Assembly: GCF_001183545.1 (NCBI RefSeq)
Contig: NZ_KQ236688.1
Location: forward strand, 337,139 to 401,138
Length of the DNA: 64,000 nt
Direction of reading: 5' to 3'
Origin: Cellvibrio sp. pealriver
GTDB lineage: Bacteria; Pseudomonadota; Gammaproteobacteria; Pseudomonadales; Cellvibrionaceae
In this document: one piece after another, positions 55,755-64,000 of the stretch
How the letters are laid out: each line of letters opens with the position of its first letter
Numbering within the stretch: position 1 is the first letter of the stretch
The notes under the pieces: generated by a model
The model's input: the letters and a program-made list of their open reading frames with translations, nothing else
What the model was told of the DNA's origin: nothing
The model's database searches: none
Program-made: the position numbers and the translations under genes

Positions 55755-56603
55755 ATGTTTAAAGGCGTTGCAGTGTCTTGTTCCTCCATGCTTCTGGCAT
55801 GTAGCGCTTGGGCGCAGACCCAGGAACCTGCGCAATTGAATTGTCGCATTGAGCCCTCCGTCACTGTGGAAATGAGCAGTGCGGTAGAGGGGGTTATCAG
55901 TGAAGTATTGGTCGATAAAAACGACCAGGTGAAAAAAGGTGATGTACTAGCGCGTTTGGATGCCGGATTAGAGGCTGCAACGGCCGAATTGCGCCGTGTG
56001 CAAGCTGAATTGACCAGCGATGTGCAGGCACAGCAACTGGCGCTGGAGTTCAGTAACCGGTCACTGGAGCGGGTTAAAGATCTCTACGAAAAAAAGGCTG
56101 CCTCCTTTTCCGAGCTGGACAAACTGAAAACCGAACATGCCATCGCCCAGCAGCAGTTGCAGCAGGCATTGGATCGCAAACGTCAGGCAGAGCTTGAACA
56201 CAAGCGTGCACTGGCAGATTTACAGCGCCGCACGCTGGTAAGCCCAATTGACGGTGTCGTGGTTGACCGTATGAAAGAGCCGGGCGAGCACATCGATTTT
56301 GAGCCGGTACTCAAGTTGGCGCAGCTAGACCCTTTGCGGGTGGAGGTATTTGCCCCGGCAAGCCTATACGGCAAGGTCAAAGTGGGGATGACAGCCAGTG
56401 TGGTGCCAGAGCTTGCGACAGCAGAGCGAAGCTACACAGCGGAGGTGACGCTGGTTGATCAGGTGATTGATGGGCCGAGCAATACCTTTGGTATCCGCCT
56501 GTCGTTTCCTAATCCCAATAACCGGCTGCCCAGCGGTTTGAAATGCCGGGTGAGTTTTGATGGTGTAACCCTGAATCTGCTTGATGTGCGCAATCTGCCA
56601 TAA
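55755..56603 (+). CDS. small periplasmic membrane-fusion protein (RND/HlyD type)
   Basis: A 282-residue exported adaptor starting at the ATG at 55755, with a signal peptide (VAVSCSSMLLACSAWAQ). A lipobox reading LLAC is possible, which would make it a lipoprotein as many RND adaptors are, but the following SAWAQT fits ordinary cleavage at AWA-Q better. Domains: lipoyl half (SSAVEGVISEVLVDKNDQVK), coiled-coil hairpin (~80-150), second half (RRTLVSPIDGVVVDRM), and barrel (LRVEVFAPASLYGKVKVGMT). No RND pump or ABC gene follows; the next gene is the giant adhesin. It is the third adaptor-bearing gene in a row. Confidence 0.88.
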   Translation: MFKGVAVSCSSMLLACSAWAQTQEPAQLNCRIEPSVTVEMSSAVEGVISEVLVDKNDQVKKGDVLARLDAGLEAATAELRRVQAELTSDVQAQQLALEFSNRSLERVKDLYEKKAASFSELDKLKTEHAIAQQQLQQALDRKRQAELEHKRALADLQRRTLVSPIDGVVVDRMKEPGEHIDFEPVLKLAQLDPLRVEVFAPASLYGKVKVGMTASVVPELATAERSYTAEVTLVDQVIDGPSNTFGIRLSFPNPNNRLPSGLKCRVSFDGVTLNLLDVRNLP

Positions 56604-56815
56604 GCCGATAATTACCGGCATGTGCCGTATTGCATGCGAGTTAGATTATTTTTGATTACACCCTGATAGCGCAGTACATAAGTTGAAAAATGTGCCAAAA
56701 TAATTAAATCAGGTTGTTTTTTGATCTTTAAGAAACCCGGGGTAGGGTTTCCGTGTGTTTATAATTTCTGTCTGCGTCGCCCAGGGCGGGTGTCCGACTC
56801 ATAAATTCGGTATCC

Positions 56816-59800
56816 ATGTCCAAACTACCTCGCCATCGTCGTCCGTTAATTGAGGCTCTTGAGCCCCGGTTACTGTTTTCTGCCACTGCGGATATCGCCG
56901 TCTTTGACGATGGCAATTCCGATGCCCAGTATTTGGCGCAGGCGGCAGAGCAAGTGGATCTGGCCAGCATCTATCTGCAAGACCAGCCCTTAATGATGGC
57001 GAGCCAAAACGACACGTCTGATGTCGCGCCCTTTGATCAACCGTCTGAAAGCGAACCCGGGATCACCAGTGTCGTATTTGTGGATACGGCAGTCAGTGAC
57101 TACGAAGCCATTGTGGATGACATAAAAAGCCGCAGTGATGCCGACAAGATTGCGGTGGTTTACCTCGACCCCCAAACAGACGGTGTAGAGCAAATTGCTT
57201 CGGCGCTGGCGCAATACAGCAATCTCAGTTCGATCCACATTATTTCCCACGGCAGTGCCGGTGCTGTAGAGCTGGGCAACACCCGGCTGACCGATAGCAC
57301 CCTGTTTAGATACGAAGATGATTTGGCCGCTTGGGGCAAGGCGCTGGGGGAGGCGGGCGATATTTTGTTGTACGGCTGTGATGTGGCGGCCTATCCAACC
57401 GGTCAGGCCTTGATTGAACGCATGGCGCAGTTAACCGATGCTGACGTTGCCGCCAGCGATGACACAACCGGTCACAAAACCCTTGGGGGTGATTGGGATC
57501 TTGAATACCGCTCGGGTGAGATTGATAGCGCGTTGCTGGTCAGTGCGGCGGCACAAGAACAGTGGGTCAACGCAATGGCGACCAGCAACTGGATCAACAT
57601 TCAGGGTGGTACTAACGCACAAGCGGTATCGTCTACAACCGGTGTAGGGCAATCGTTCTTATACGACAGCCCCGGCGCGACTTATCTGGTCAACCAACTC
57701 AGCGTGCAACTGCGCCTGGAGCCGGGTGCTGCCAATCAGGACATCACTATCCAATTGCTCGATGGTGGCTGGAATGATGCAACTCCACTGGCCAGCCAAA
57801 CATTCAACTCCAATGCATTGGACGGCACATTTGGTTGGTATACCGTCAACTTCGGCAACGTCTCGCTCAATGACAGTCAGACATACATTGTCAAAATCAC
57901 CACTAACAATGCCGATGGGAAGGTCTCGGTTGCCTATCGCAGCGATGCCTGGAACAACTCTGAAATGATCGTCAATGGCACGGGTAATAGTGCCAATGAC
58001 CTGAATATTTTGGTGTCCTACAACGACGGCAATAACCAGGCACCGGTCAACACAGTACCCGGAGCACAATCGACCAACCAGAACACACCATTAATTTTCA
58101 GTAATTTGTATGGCAACCGCATACAAATTGCCGATGCTGATGCATTTCCAAACGATGTAGAAGTAACGCTTACCAGTGGGCAGGGCTCACTTACCCTTGG
58201 GCAAACCACAGGGCTCAAGTTCACCTCTAATGATGGTTTTGAAGATTACCATATGGTGTTTCGTGGCTCTGTCAGCGAAGTCAATGCTGCACTGGCGACG
58301 ATCACCTACACACCATCCAATGGCTTCACAGGTGGCGATACGATCAGCATCACCACCAAAGACCTTGGACTTGGCGGTGGTTTGCAGGATCAGGACAATA
58401 TTTCAATCAGCGTCAACAACACCAACGATGCCCCTACCGCGACGATTACCGAGGCGAGCTATTCAGTAAACGAGCAAGTCCTGCTGGATTTGCACGGTAC
58501 CGGAATATTTGTAAATGATTCCGATGGCGACTCACTTACCATCACTATTTCAGCACCCTTGGCTCTCAGTGAGCTGACGGCTGCATTGGGCACTACGGGT
58601 GTGGTGATTTCGTCCGGTAACGGTACCAACTCGCTGGTACTGACAGGGACATCGACCCAACTGAATAACTTATTCATCGGCAACAACGGGGGCACCTTAA
58701 CTTACCGGTATTCAGGTGATGCTCCCCCTGCAACCGAAACCCTCACCATATCGGCCAGTGATGGAAGCTTGTCGGCGAATGATTCGGCCACCATCAATAT
58801 CACCGGCGTGAATGATGCGCCGACGGTGGCTAACCCGATTGCCGACCAGTCTGTCACTGAAGGAAGTGCCTTAAATTTTCCTATTCCAGGCAACACTTTT
58901 AGTGATCCCGAAGGTGGAGCGCTGACTTATAGCGCGATATTGGTTGGTGGCGCTCCTCTTCCGGCATGGCTTCAGCTGGACTCAGTTACTGGTGTTTTTA
59001 GCGGTGTTCCGGATGATGGTGATGTAGGAACCCTTAACATCCGTGTGACAGCGATGGATGCAGGTGGCTTGAGTGTGACAGACGATTTCACCCTGACGGT
59101 GGATCCGCTGGATGAAGCGCCGTTTGTGCTAAACCCAATTGCCGATCAGGCCGCCTTCGGGTTTACCGCTTTTTCCTATCAATTCCCAGCCTTCAATGAG
59201 GCCTCTCCCATATTTGCCGATCCGGATGTGGGTGGTTCAGTGGTGAGCTATCGCGCCACTCTGGCGGACGGAAGCCCATTATCAACCACGGGCTGGCTAT
59301 CCTTCGATTCCGCAACCCGCACCTTCAGCGGTACGCCTACCAATGCTGATGCAGGCACTATCACTATCAGGTTGTACGCGACTGATAATACCGGCCTTGA
59401 ATCAGCAACGCCGGACGAATTCAACATAGTCGTCTCTGCAACGGTCAACGATGCTCCTGTTAACACAGTGCCGGGTGCACAATCGACCAATGAAGACACG
59501 GCGCTGGTATTCACCGGTGCGACCCAAATCCAGATTGCCGACCCCGATGCACTGTCGTCCGATGTGCAAGTAACCTTAAGTGTCTCCAATGGTGTATTAA
59601 CTTTGGGTGGTACGGCGAACCTGACGTTTTTTACCGGTGATGGCACAAGCGACACTACGATGGTGTTCAGGGGCTCAGTCGCTAACATTAATACCGCCTT
59701 GGCGAGCCTGACCTATACCCCCGATGCCCATTTCAATGGAGCTGATACTTTAAGTATCGTGACCAATGATTTGGGTAACTCAGGTACTGGTGGTGCGCAA

Positions 59801-62800
59801 AGTGATACCGATACCGTCAACATTACCGTCAATTCCGTTAACGATGCGCCCGATGGCAGCGACGATACTATCGTGATCAACGAAGATGGCAGCCACACCT
59901 TTACCGCTGCCGACTTTGGCTTTTCCGACGCGAATGACTCTCCGGCCAATAGCTTGCTTGCGGTGCAAATCACTACCATACCTGCTGTTGGTAGCCTTAC
60001 CCTGAGTGGGGTAGCGGTGACGGCGGGGCAAACGGTTGCAGTGGCAGACATCAATTCCGGCTTGTTGGTATACACCCCGGCGGCTAACGCAAACGGCGCG
60101 AGTTACAGCAGTTTTACCTTTCAGGTACAGGACAATGGTGGCACTGCTAATGGTGGTGTAAACCTCGACCCTGTTGCGAACACCATTACCTTTGATGTTA
60201 CTGCGGCCAACGATGCTCCCACCCTGACCATCACTCCAACAGATTATTACGCCAACGAACAGCAGACCATCAACCTGCAGGGTACCGGTATCAGCGTCGC
60301 GGATGTGGATGGTGACCCTCTGACCATTACAGTATCCGCGACAGGTGCGGGCAGTGAGCTGACGGCATCAGTCGGAACAACGGGTGTTGTGATCTCGTCG
60401 GGGAACGGCACCAACAGCCTGGTGCTGACTGGCACCGCCGCGCAGCTTAATAATTTATTGGCGGGCAACAATGGCGGCACCCTGACGTATCGCATGGCAG
60501 ACGATGCGCCACCCGCCACTTCCACGCTGACCATTACCGCTAGTGATGGATCACTTTCTGGTAATGATACCGCCACTATCAACATCACCGCTGCCAACGA
60601 TGCTCCGGTCAACACAGTACCGGGTGCGCAATCCACCAACGAAGATACGGCGTTGGTATTTACCGGTGCGACCCAAATCCAGATTGCTGATCCCGATGCA
60701 GGTGGCGGTACGCTGGAAGTTACGCTTTCAGTAACTAATGGCACCCTGACTCTGGGTGGCACGGGCGGATTGGCATTTACTACCGGCAGTGGCACTGCCG
60801 ATACTACGATGGTGTTCACAGGCACCCTCGCAGACATCAACACCGCGCTGAATAACCTGACCTTCAACCCGACTGCCAACTTCAATGGCGGAGCGGTCTT
60901 GAGCATCACCACCAGTGACCAAGGCAACAGCGGTAGTGGCGGCACATTGACCGATACGGATACCGTCAATATCACTGTTAATGCAGTTAACGATGCTCCC
61001 GATGGCAGCGACGATACTATCTTGATCAACGAAGACGGCAGTCACACCTTTACCGCTGCCGACTTTGGTTTTTCAGACGCGAATGATGCTCCGGCCAATA
61101 GCTTGCTTGCGGTGCGAATTACCACCCTGCCTGCGGTTGGTAGCCTTACCCTGAGTGGGGTAGCGGTGACAGCGGGGCAAACGGTTGCAGTGGCAGACAT
61201 CAATTCCGGCTTGCTGGTATACACCCCAGCGGCTAACGCAAACGGCGCGAGTTACAGCAGTTTTACCTTTCAGGTGCAGGACAATGGTGGCACTGCTAAT
61301 GGTGGTGTAAACCTCGATCCTGTTGCCAACACCATTACCTTTGATGTTACTGCGGCCAACGATGCTCCGGTCAACACAGTACCGGGTGCGCAATCTACCA
61401 ACGAAGATACGGCGCTGGTATTTACCGGTGCGACCCAAATCCAGATTGCTGATCCCGATGTAGGTGGCGGTACGCTGGAAGTTACGCTTTCAGTAACCAA
61501 TGGCACACTCACTCTGGGTGGCACGGGCGGATTGGCATTTACTACCGGCAGTGGCGCTGCCGATACTACGATGGTGTTCACGGGTACCCTCGCAGACATC
61601 AACACCGCGCTGAATAACCTGACCTTCAACCCCACTGCCAACTTCCATGGTGCGGCAGTATTGACCATCACCACCAGTGACCAAGGCAACAGCGGTAGTG
61701 GCGGCACGTTGACCGATACCGATACCGTCAATATCACTGTTAATGCAATTAACGATGCTCCCAGCGTAGTTATTACACCCACCGATTACTACGCAGATGA
61801 ACAGACATGGATTGATTTGCACGGCACGGGTATTAGCGTTGCTGATGTAGACAGTTCTGCGTTGACTATCACGATTACCGGTGCAGGCAGTAATAGCAAT
61901 CTTGCAGCAACCGTAGGTACAACCGGTGTCAATATCGTATCCGGTATTAATACCGATACATTGATCCTCAGCGGTACTGCAGCGCAACTGAATGATTTGT
62001 TTGCTGGCAACAACGGCGGCACACTTACCTACCGACTGTCTGGCGATACACCTGTTGCGACGCGCTTGCTGACAGTCAGTGCCAGTGACGGTAGTTTATC
62101 AAGTGACGATACGGCCACTATCAACATTACCGCCGTTAACGATGCGCCTGAGAATGATGTTCCCGGTGCGCAAGTCACGAGTGAAGATACCGCTCTGGTG
62201 TTTAGTTCAGGAAATGGTAATCGCATTCAGGTTGATGATCTGGATGTGGGTGGTGGGAATCTGGAAATTACCTTATCGGTGACAAACGGCACCTTAACTC
62301 TCGCGGGAACAAGCGGATTAAGTTTCACCACGGGTGATGGCACTGCAGATTCAACATTGGTATTTACCGGAACCAAGAGTGACATCAATACTGCACTTGC
62401 GACTTTAACGTTTAATCCAACATCCAATTACAGCGGCGCTGCCGTTTTATCGTTAACGACCAGTGATTTGGGTAATACCGGTAGTGGCGGCACATTGACC
62501 GATACCGATACTGTCAACATTACCGTCAATTCGGCCAACGATGCGCCCGACGGCAGCGACGATACTATTGTGATCAACGAAGACGGCAGCCACATCTTTA
62601 CCGCTGCCGACTTTGGCTTTTCAGACGCGAATGACTCTCCAGCCAATAGCTTGCTGGCTGTGCGAATTACCACCCTGCCTGCTGTTGGTAGCCTTACCCT
62701 GAGTGGTGTAGCGGTGACGGCGGGGCAAACGGTTGCAGCGGCAGACATCAATTCTGGCTTGTTGGTATACACCCCGGCGGCAAACGCCAACGGCGCTGGC

Positions 62801-64000
62801 TACAGTAGTTTTACCTTTCAGGTGCAGGACAATGGCGGCACTGCTAATGGTGGTGTAAACCTCGATCCTGTTGCCAACACCATTACCTTTGATGTTACTG
62901 CGGCCAACGATGCTCCGGTCAACACAGTACCGGGCGCGCAATCTACCAACGAAGACACAGCGCTGGTATTTACCGGTGCGACCCAAATCCAGATTGCTGA
63001 TCCCGATGCAGGTGGCGGTACGTTGGAAGTTACGCTGTCAGTAACCAATGGCACACTGACTCTGGGTGGCACGGGCGGATTGGCATTTACTACCGGCGAT
63101 GGCACTGCCGATACTACGATGGTATTCACAGGCACACTCGCAGACATCAACACCGCGCTGAATAACCTGACCTTCAACCCGACTGCCAACTTCAATGGCG
63201 GGGCGGTCTTGAGTATCACCACCAGTGACCAGGGTAATACCGGTAGTGGCGGCACATTGACCGATACCGATACCGTCAATATCACCGTCAATGCTGCGAA
63301 TGATGCGCCCACCGTTGCGAACATCATTCCAGACCAAAATGCGACAGAAGATGCTGCGTTTAATTTTCAATTTGCATCCAATACATTTGCGGATGCTGAG
63401 CTTGATTCGCTGACATATTCCGCGCAATTAAATGGCGGCGGCGGTTTACCAGCGTGGTTGAGTTTTGATTCCGCTACTCGCACATTCAGCGGCACACCTG
63501 CTAATGGTGATGTAGGCACGCTCACAATTGATGTAACCGCGAATGATGGCAACGGTGGAACTGTCACCGATACCTTCACGCTTACTGTCGCAAATGTGAA
63601 TGACGCGCCCACGGTTGCGAACATCATTCCAGACCAAAATGCGACAGAAGATGTTGCGTTTAATTTTCAATTTGCCGCCAATACGTTTGCCGATGTGGAT
63701 GCGGGAGCAACACTGACGTACTCAGCACAATTAAACGGTGGCGGTGGTTTACCGGCGTGGCTGAGTTTTGATCCTGTTACACGCACATTCAGCGGTACAC
63801 CTGCCAACAGTGATGTAGGTACTCTCACGATTGATGTGACCGCCGATGATGGCAACGGTGGAACTGTCACCGACACCTTCACAATTACCGTCGCAAATGT
63901 GAATGATGCACCCACCGTTGCGAACATCATTCCCAACCAAAATGCGACAGAAGATGCCGCGTTTAATTTTCAATTTGCATCCAATACATTTGCGGATGCT
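56816..64000 (+). CDS. giant LEPR-XLL/DUF4347 cadherin-like adhesin, 3' end beyond the window
   Basis: An open frame of 2395 codons from the ATG at 56816 to the right edge, with no stop. The ribosome site is weak. Residues 6-23 form a basic then hydrophobic tag, RHRRPLIEALEPRLLFSA, containing the LEPR-XLL motif. Residues ~83-215 are DUF4347 (SVVFVDTAVSDYEAIVDDIK; SIHIISHGSAGAVELGN; ILLYGCDVAAYPTGQALIER). A beta-sandwich segment (~255-400) follows, then many cadherin-like and He_PIG-type domains in three alternating families, several nearly identical at DNA level. There is no retention module or TAAG site in the visible part, so it differs from the LapA-like adhesin at 18874. The three adaptor/protease genes just upstream are its likely export partners. 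Confidence 0.92.
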   Translation, partial: MSKLPRHRRPLIEALEPRLLFSATADIAVFDDGNSDAQYLAQAAEQVDLASIYLQDQPLMMASQNDTSDVAPFDQPSESEPGITSVVFVDTAVSDYEAIVDDIKSRSDADKIAVVYLDPQTDGVEQIASALAQYSNLSSIHIISHGSAGAVELGNTRLTDSTLFRYEDDLAAWGKALGEAGDILLYGCDVAAYPTGQALIERMAQLTDADVAASDDTTGHKTLGGDWDLEYRSGEIDSALLVSAAAQEQWVNAMATSNWINIQGGTNAQAVSSTTGVGQSFLYDSPGATYLVNQLSVQLRLEPGAANQDITIQLLDGGWNDATPLASQTFNSNALDGTFGWYTVNFGNVSLNDSQTYIVKITTNNADGKVSVAYRSDAWNNSEMIVNGTGNSANDLNILVSYNDGNNQAPVNTVPGAQSTNQNTPLIFSNLYGNRIQIADADAFPNDVEVTLTSGQGSLTLGQTTGLKFTSNDGFEDYHMVFRGSVSEVNAALATITYTPSNGFTGGDTISITTKDLGLGGGLQDQDNISISVNNTNDAPTATITEASYSVNEQVLLDLHGTGIFVNDSDGDSLTITISAPLALSELTAALGTTGVVISSGNGTNSLVLTGTSTQLNNLFIGNNGGTLTYRYSGDAPPATETLTISASDGSLSANDSATINITGVNDAPTVANPIADQSVTEGSALNFPIPGNTFSDPEGGALTYSAILVGGAPLPAWLQLDSVTGVFSGVPDDGDVGTLNIRVTAMDAGGLSVTDDFTLTVDPLDEAPFVLNPIADQAAFGFTAFSYQFPAFNEASPIFADPDVGGSVVSYRATLADGSPLSTTGWLSFDSATRTFSGTPTNADAGTITIRLYATDNTGLESATPDEFNIVVSATVNDAPVNTVPGAQSTNEDTALVFTGATQIQIADPDALSSDVQVTLSVSNGVLTLGGTANLTFFTGDGTSDTTMVFRGSVANINTALASLTYTPDAHFNGADTLSIVTNDLGNSGTGGAQSDTDTVNITVNSVNDAPDGSDDTIVINEDGSHTFTAADFGFSDANDSPANSLLAVQITTIPAVGSLTLSGVAVTAGQTVAVADINSGLLVYTPAANANGASYSSFTFQVQDNGGTANGGVNLDPVANTITFDVTAANDAPTLTITPTDYYANEQQTINLQGTGISVADVDGDPLTITVSATGAGSELTASVGTTGVVISSGNGTNSLVLTGTAAQLNNLLAGNNGGTLTYRMADDAPPATSTLTITASDGSLSGNDTATINITAANDAPVNTVPGAQSTNEDTALVFTGATQIQIADPDAGGGTLEVTLSVTNGTLTLGGTGGLAFTTGSGTADTTMVFTGTLADINTALNNLTFNPTANFNGGAVLSITTSDQGNSGSGGTLTDTDTVNITVNAVNDAPDGSDDTILINEDGSHTFTAADFGFSDANDAPANSLLAVRITTLPAVGSLTLSGVAVTAGQTVAVADINSGLLVYTPAANANGASYSSFTFQVQDNGGTANGGVNLDPVANTITFDVTAANDAPVNTVPGAQSTNEDTALVFTGATQIQIADPDVGGGTLEVTLSVTNGTLTLGGTGGLAFTTGSGAADTTMVFTGTLADINTALNNLTFNPTANFHGAAVLTITTSDQGNSGSGGTLTDTDTVNITVNAINDAPSVVITPTDYYADEQTWIDLHGTGISVADVDSSALTITITGAGSNSNLAATVGTTGVNIVSGINTDTLILSGTAAQLNDLFAGNNGGTLTYRLSGDTPVATRLLTVSASDGSLSSDDTATINITAVNDAPENDVPGAQVTSEDTALVFSSGNGNRIQVDDLDVGGGNLEITLSVTNGTLTLAGTSGLSFTTGDGTADSTLVFTGTKSDINTALATLTFNPTSNYSGAAVLSLTTSDLGNTGSGGTLTDTDTVNITVNSANDAPDGSDDTIVINEDGSHIFTAADFGFSDANDSPANSLLAVRITTLPAVGSLTLSGVAVTAGQTVAAADINSGLLVYTPAANANGAGYSSFTFQVQDNGGTANGGVNLDPVANTITFDVTAANDAPVNTVPGAQSTNEDTALVFTGATQIQIADPDAGGGTLEVTLSVTNGTLTLGGTGGLAFTTGDGTADTTMVFTGTLADINTALNNLTFNPTANFNGGAVLSITTSDQGNTGSGGTLTDTDTVNITVNAANDAPTVANIIPDQNATEDAAFNFQFASNTFADAELDSLTYSAQLNGGGGLPAWLSFDSATRTFSGTPANGDVGTLTIDVTANDGNGGTVTDTFTLTVANVNDAPTVANIIPDQNATEDVAFNFQFAANTFADVDAGATLTYSAQLNGGGGLPAWLSFDPVTRTFSGTPANSDVGTLTIDVTADDGNGGTVTDTFTITVANVNDAPTVANIIPNQNATEDAAFNFQFASNTFADA
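59455..63300 (+). repeat. alternating near-identical modules in the second adhesin gene
   Basis: Three module types recur. Type A (NTVPGAQSTNEDTALVFTGA) begins near 59458, 60603, 61365, 62147 and 62913. Type B (DGSDDTIVINEDGSHTFTAA) begins near 59850, 61000 and 62550. Type C (TPTDYYANEQ...GTGISVAD) begins near 60235 and 61777, with a diverged copy at 58434. The A-to-A distance across an A-B pair is 762 bp (60599 to 61361), and a larger unit repeats at 1548 bp (61361 to 62909). Copies are almost identical over hundreds of bases, which points to recent duplication or gene conversion. Confidence 0.85.
63311..64000 (+). repeat. 300-bp He_PIG-type repeats continuing past the edge
   Basis: Units start at 63311, 63611 and 63914 (periods 300 and 303 bp, the second having one extra codon). 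Each encodes IIPDQNATEDAAFNFQF, LPAWLSFDSATRTFSGTPAN and DGNGGTVTDTFT, the pattern of He_PIG/dystroglycan-type cadherin-like domains. The array runs off the window. Confidence 0.88.

Noticed and set aside
59248..63973. Series of minus-strand open frames opposite the second adhesin
   Set aside because: They recur with the repeat period and mirror the coding strand; none has a convincing start region.

Overview
The window looks like a chromosomal segment from a gammaproteobacterium, most plausibly a member of the Cellvibrionaceae or a close relative. This is inferred from the style of the proteins, the mltF-purL neighbourhood also known from pseudomonads, and the LapA/LapD/LapG adhesin machinery. 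I could run no similarity search, so the assignment is a judgement. The genes are mostly ordinary, densely packed and separated by clear intrinsic terminators.

Region by region: (1) 1-6290 is the right part of a P4-like satellite or integrative element: the tail of an AlpA regulator, two small genes, a DUF927 primase-helicase, three small leftward genes, an XRE repressor with two palindromic operators, then a gene-poor repeat-rich stretch (GTTCCCCAC repeats, a 104-bp-spaced direct repeat, a G-rich tandem repeat). (2) 6451-12072 is core genome: an HDOD protein, dusC, a DEAD-box helicase, a PhoH-type ATPase and rlmA. (3) 12500-29327 is a complete LapA-type biofilm adhesin locus: a TolC-OmpA fusion, LapB-type ABC transporter, LapC-type adaptor, a LuxR-family regulator, a 2415-residue adhesin with a TAAG LapG site and RTX tail, then LapD (c-di-GMP receptor) and LapG (protease) on the other strand. 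A consensus CRP-type site lies just before the adhesin. (4) 29558-46533 holds a GntR regulator, a candidate small RNA, a DUF349 protein, a YdiJ-type dehydrogenase, mltF, an AT-rich gap with a Crp/Fnr-family remnant, purL, two lipoproteins and trxB. (5) 46776-51266 is a leftward signalling operon: hybrid-free histidine kinase, response regulator, and REC-GGDEF-EAL protein. (6) 51592-64000 is a second export and adhesin locus: a GAF-HlyD protein, a PqqD-like/M50 site-2 protease/HlyD fusion, a small membrane-fusion protein, and a giant LEPR-XLL/DUF4347 cadherin-like adhesin that runs off the right edge.

How they work together: region 3 fits the known inside-out c-di-GMP switch, in which LapD sequesters LapG so that the adhesin stays anchored in the TolC-type pore. 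Region 6 resembles no secretion route I can name fully. It has no ABC ATPase, but has a leader-binding-like domain fused to an intramembrane protease and adaptor domains, next to an adhesin with an arginine-rich N-terminal LEPR-XLL peptide. I propose it as a dedicated leader-recognition, cleavage and export system; that is inference and is the best candidate here for an undescribed system. The divergent c-di-GMP signalling operon beside it may control it.
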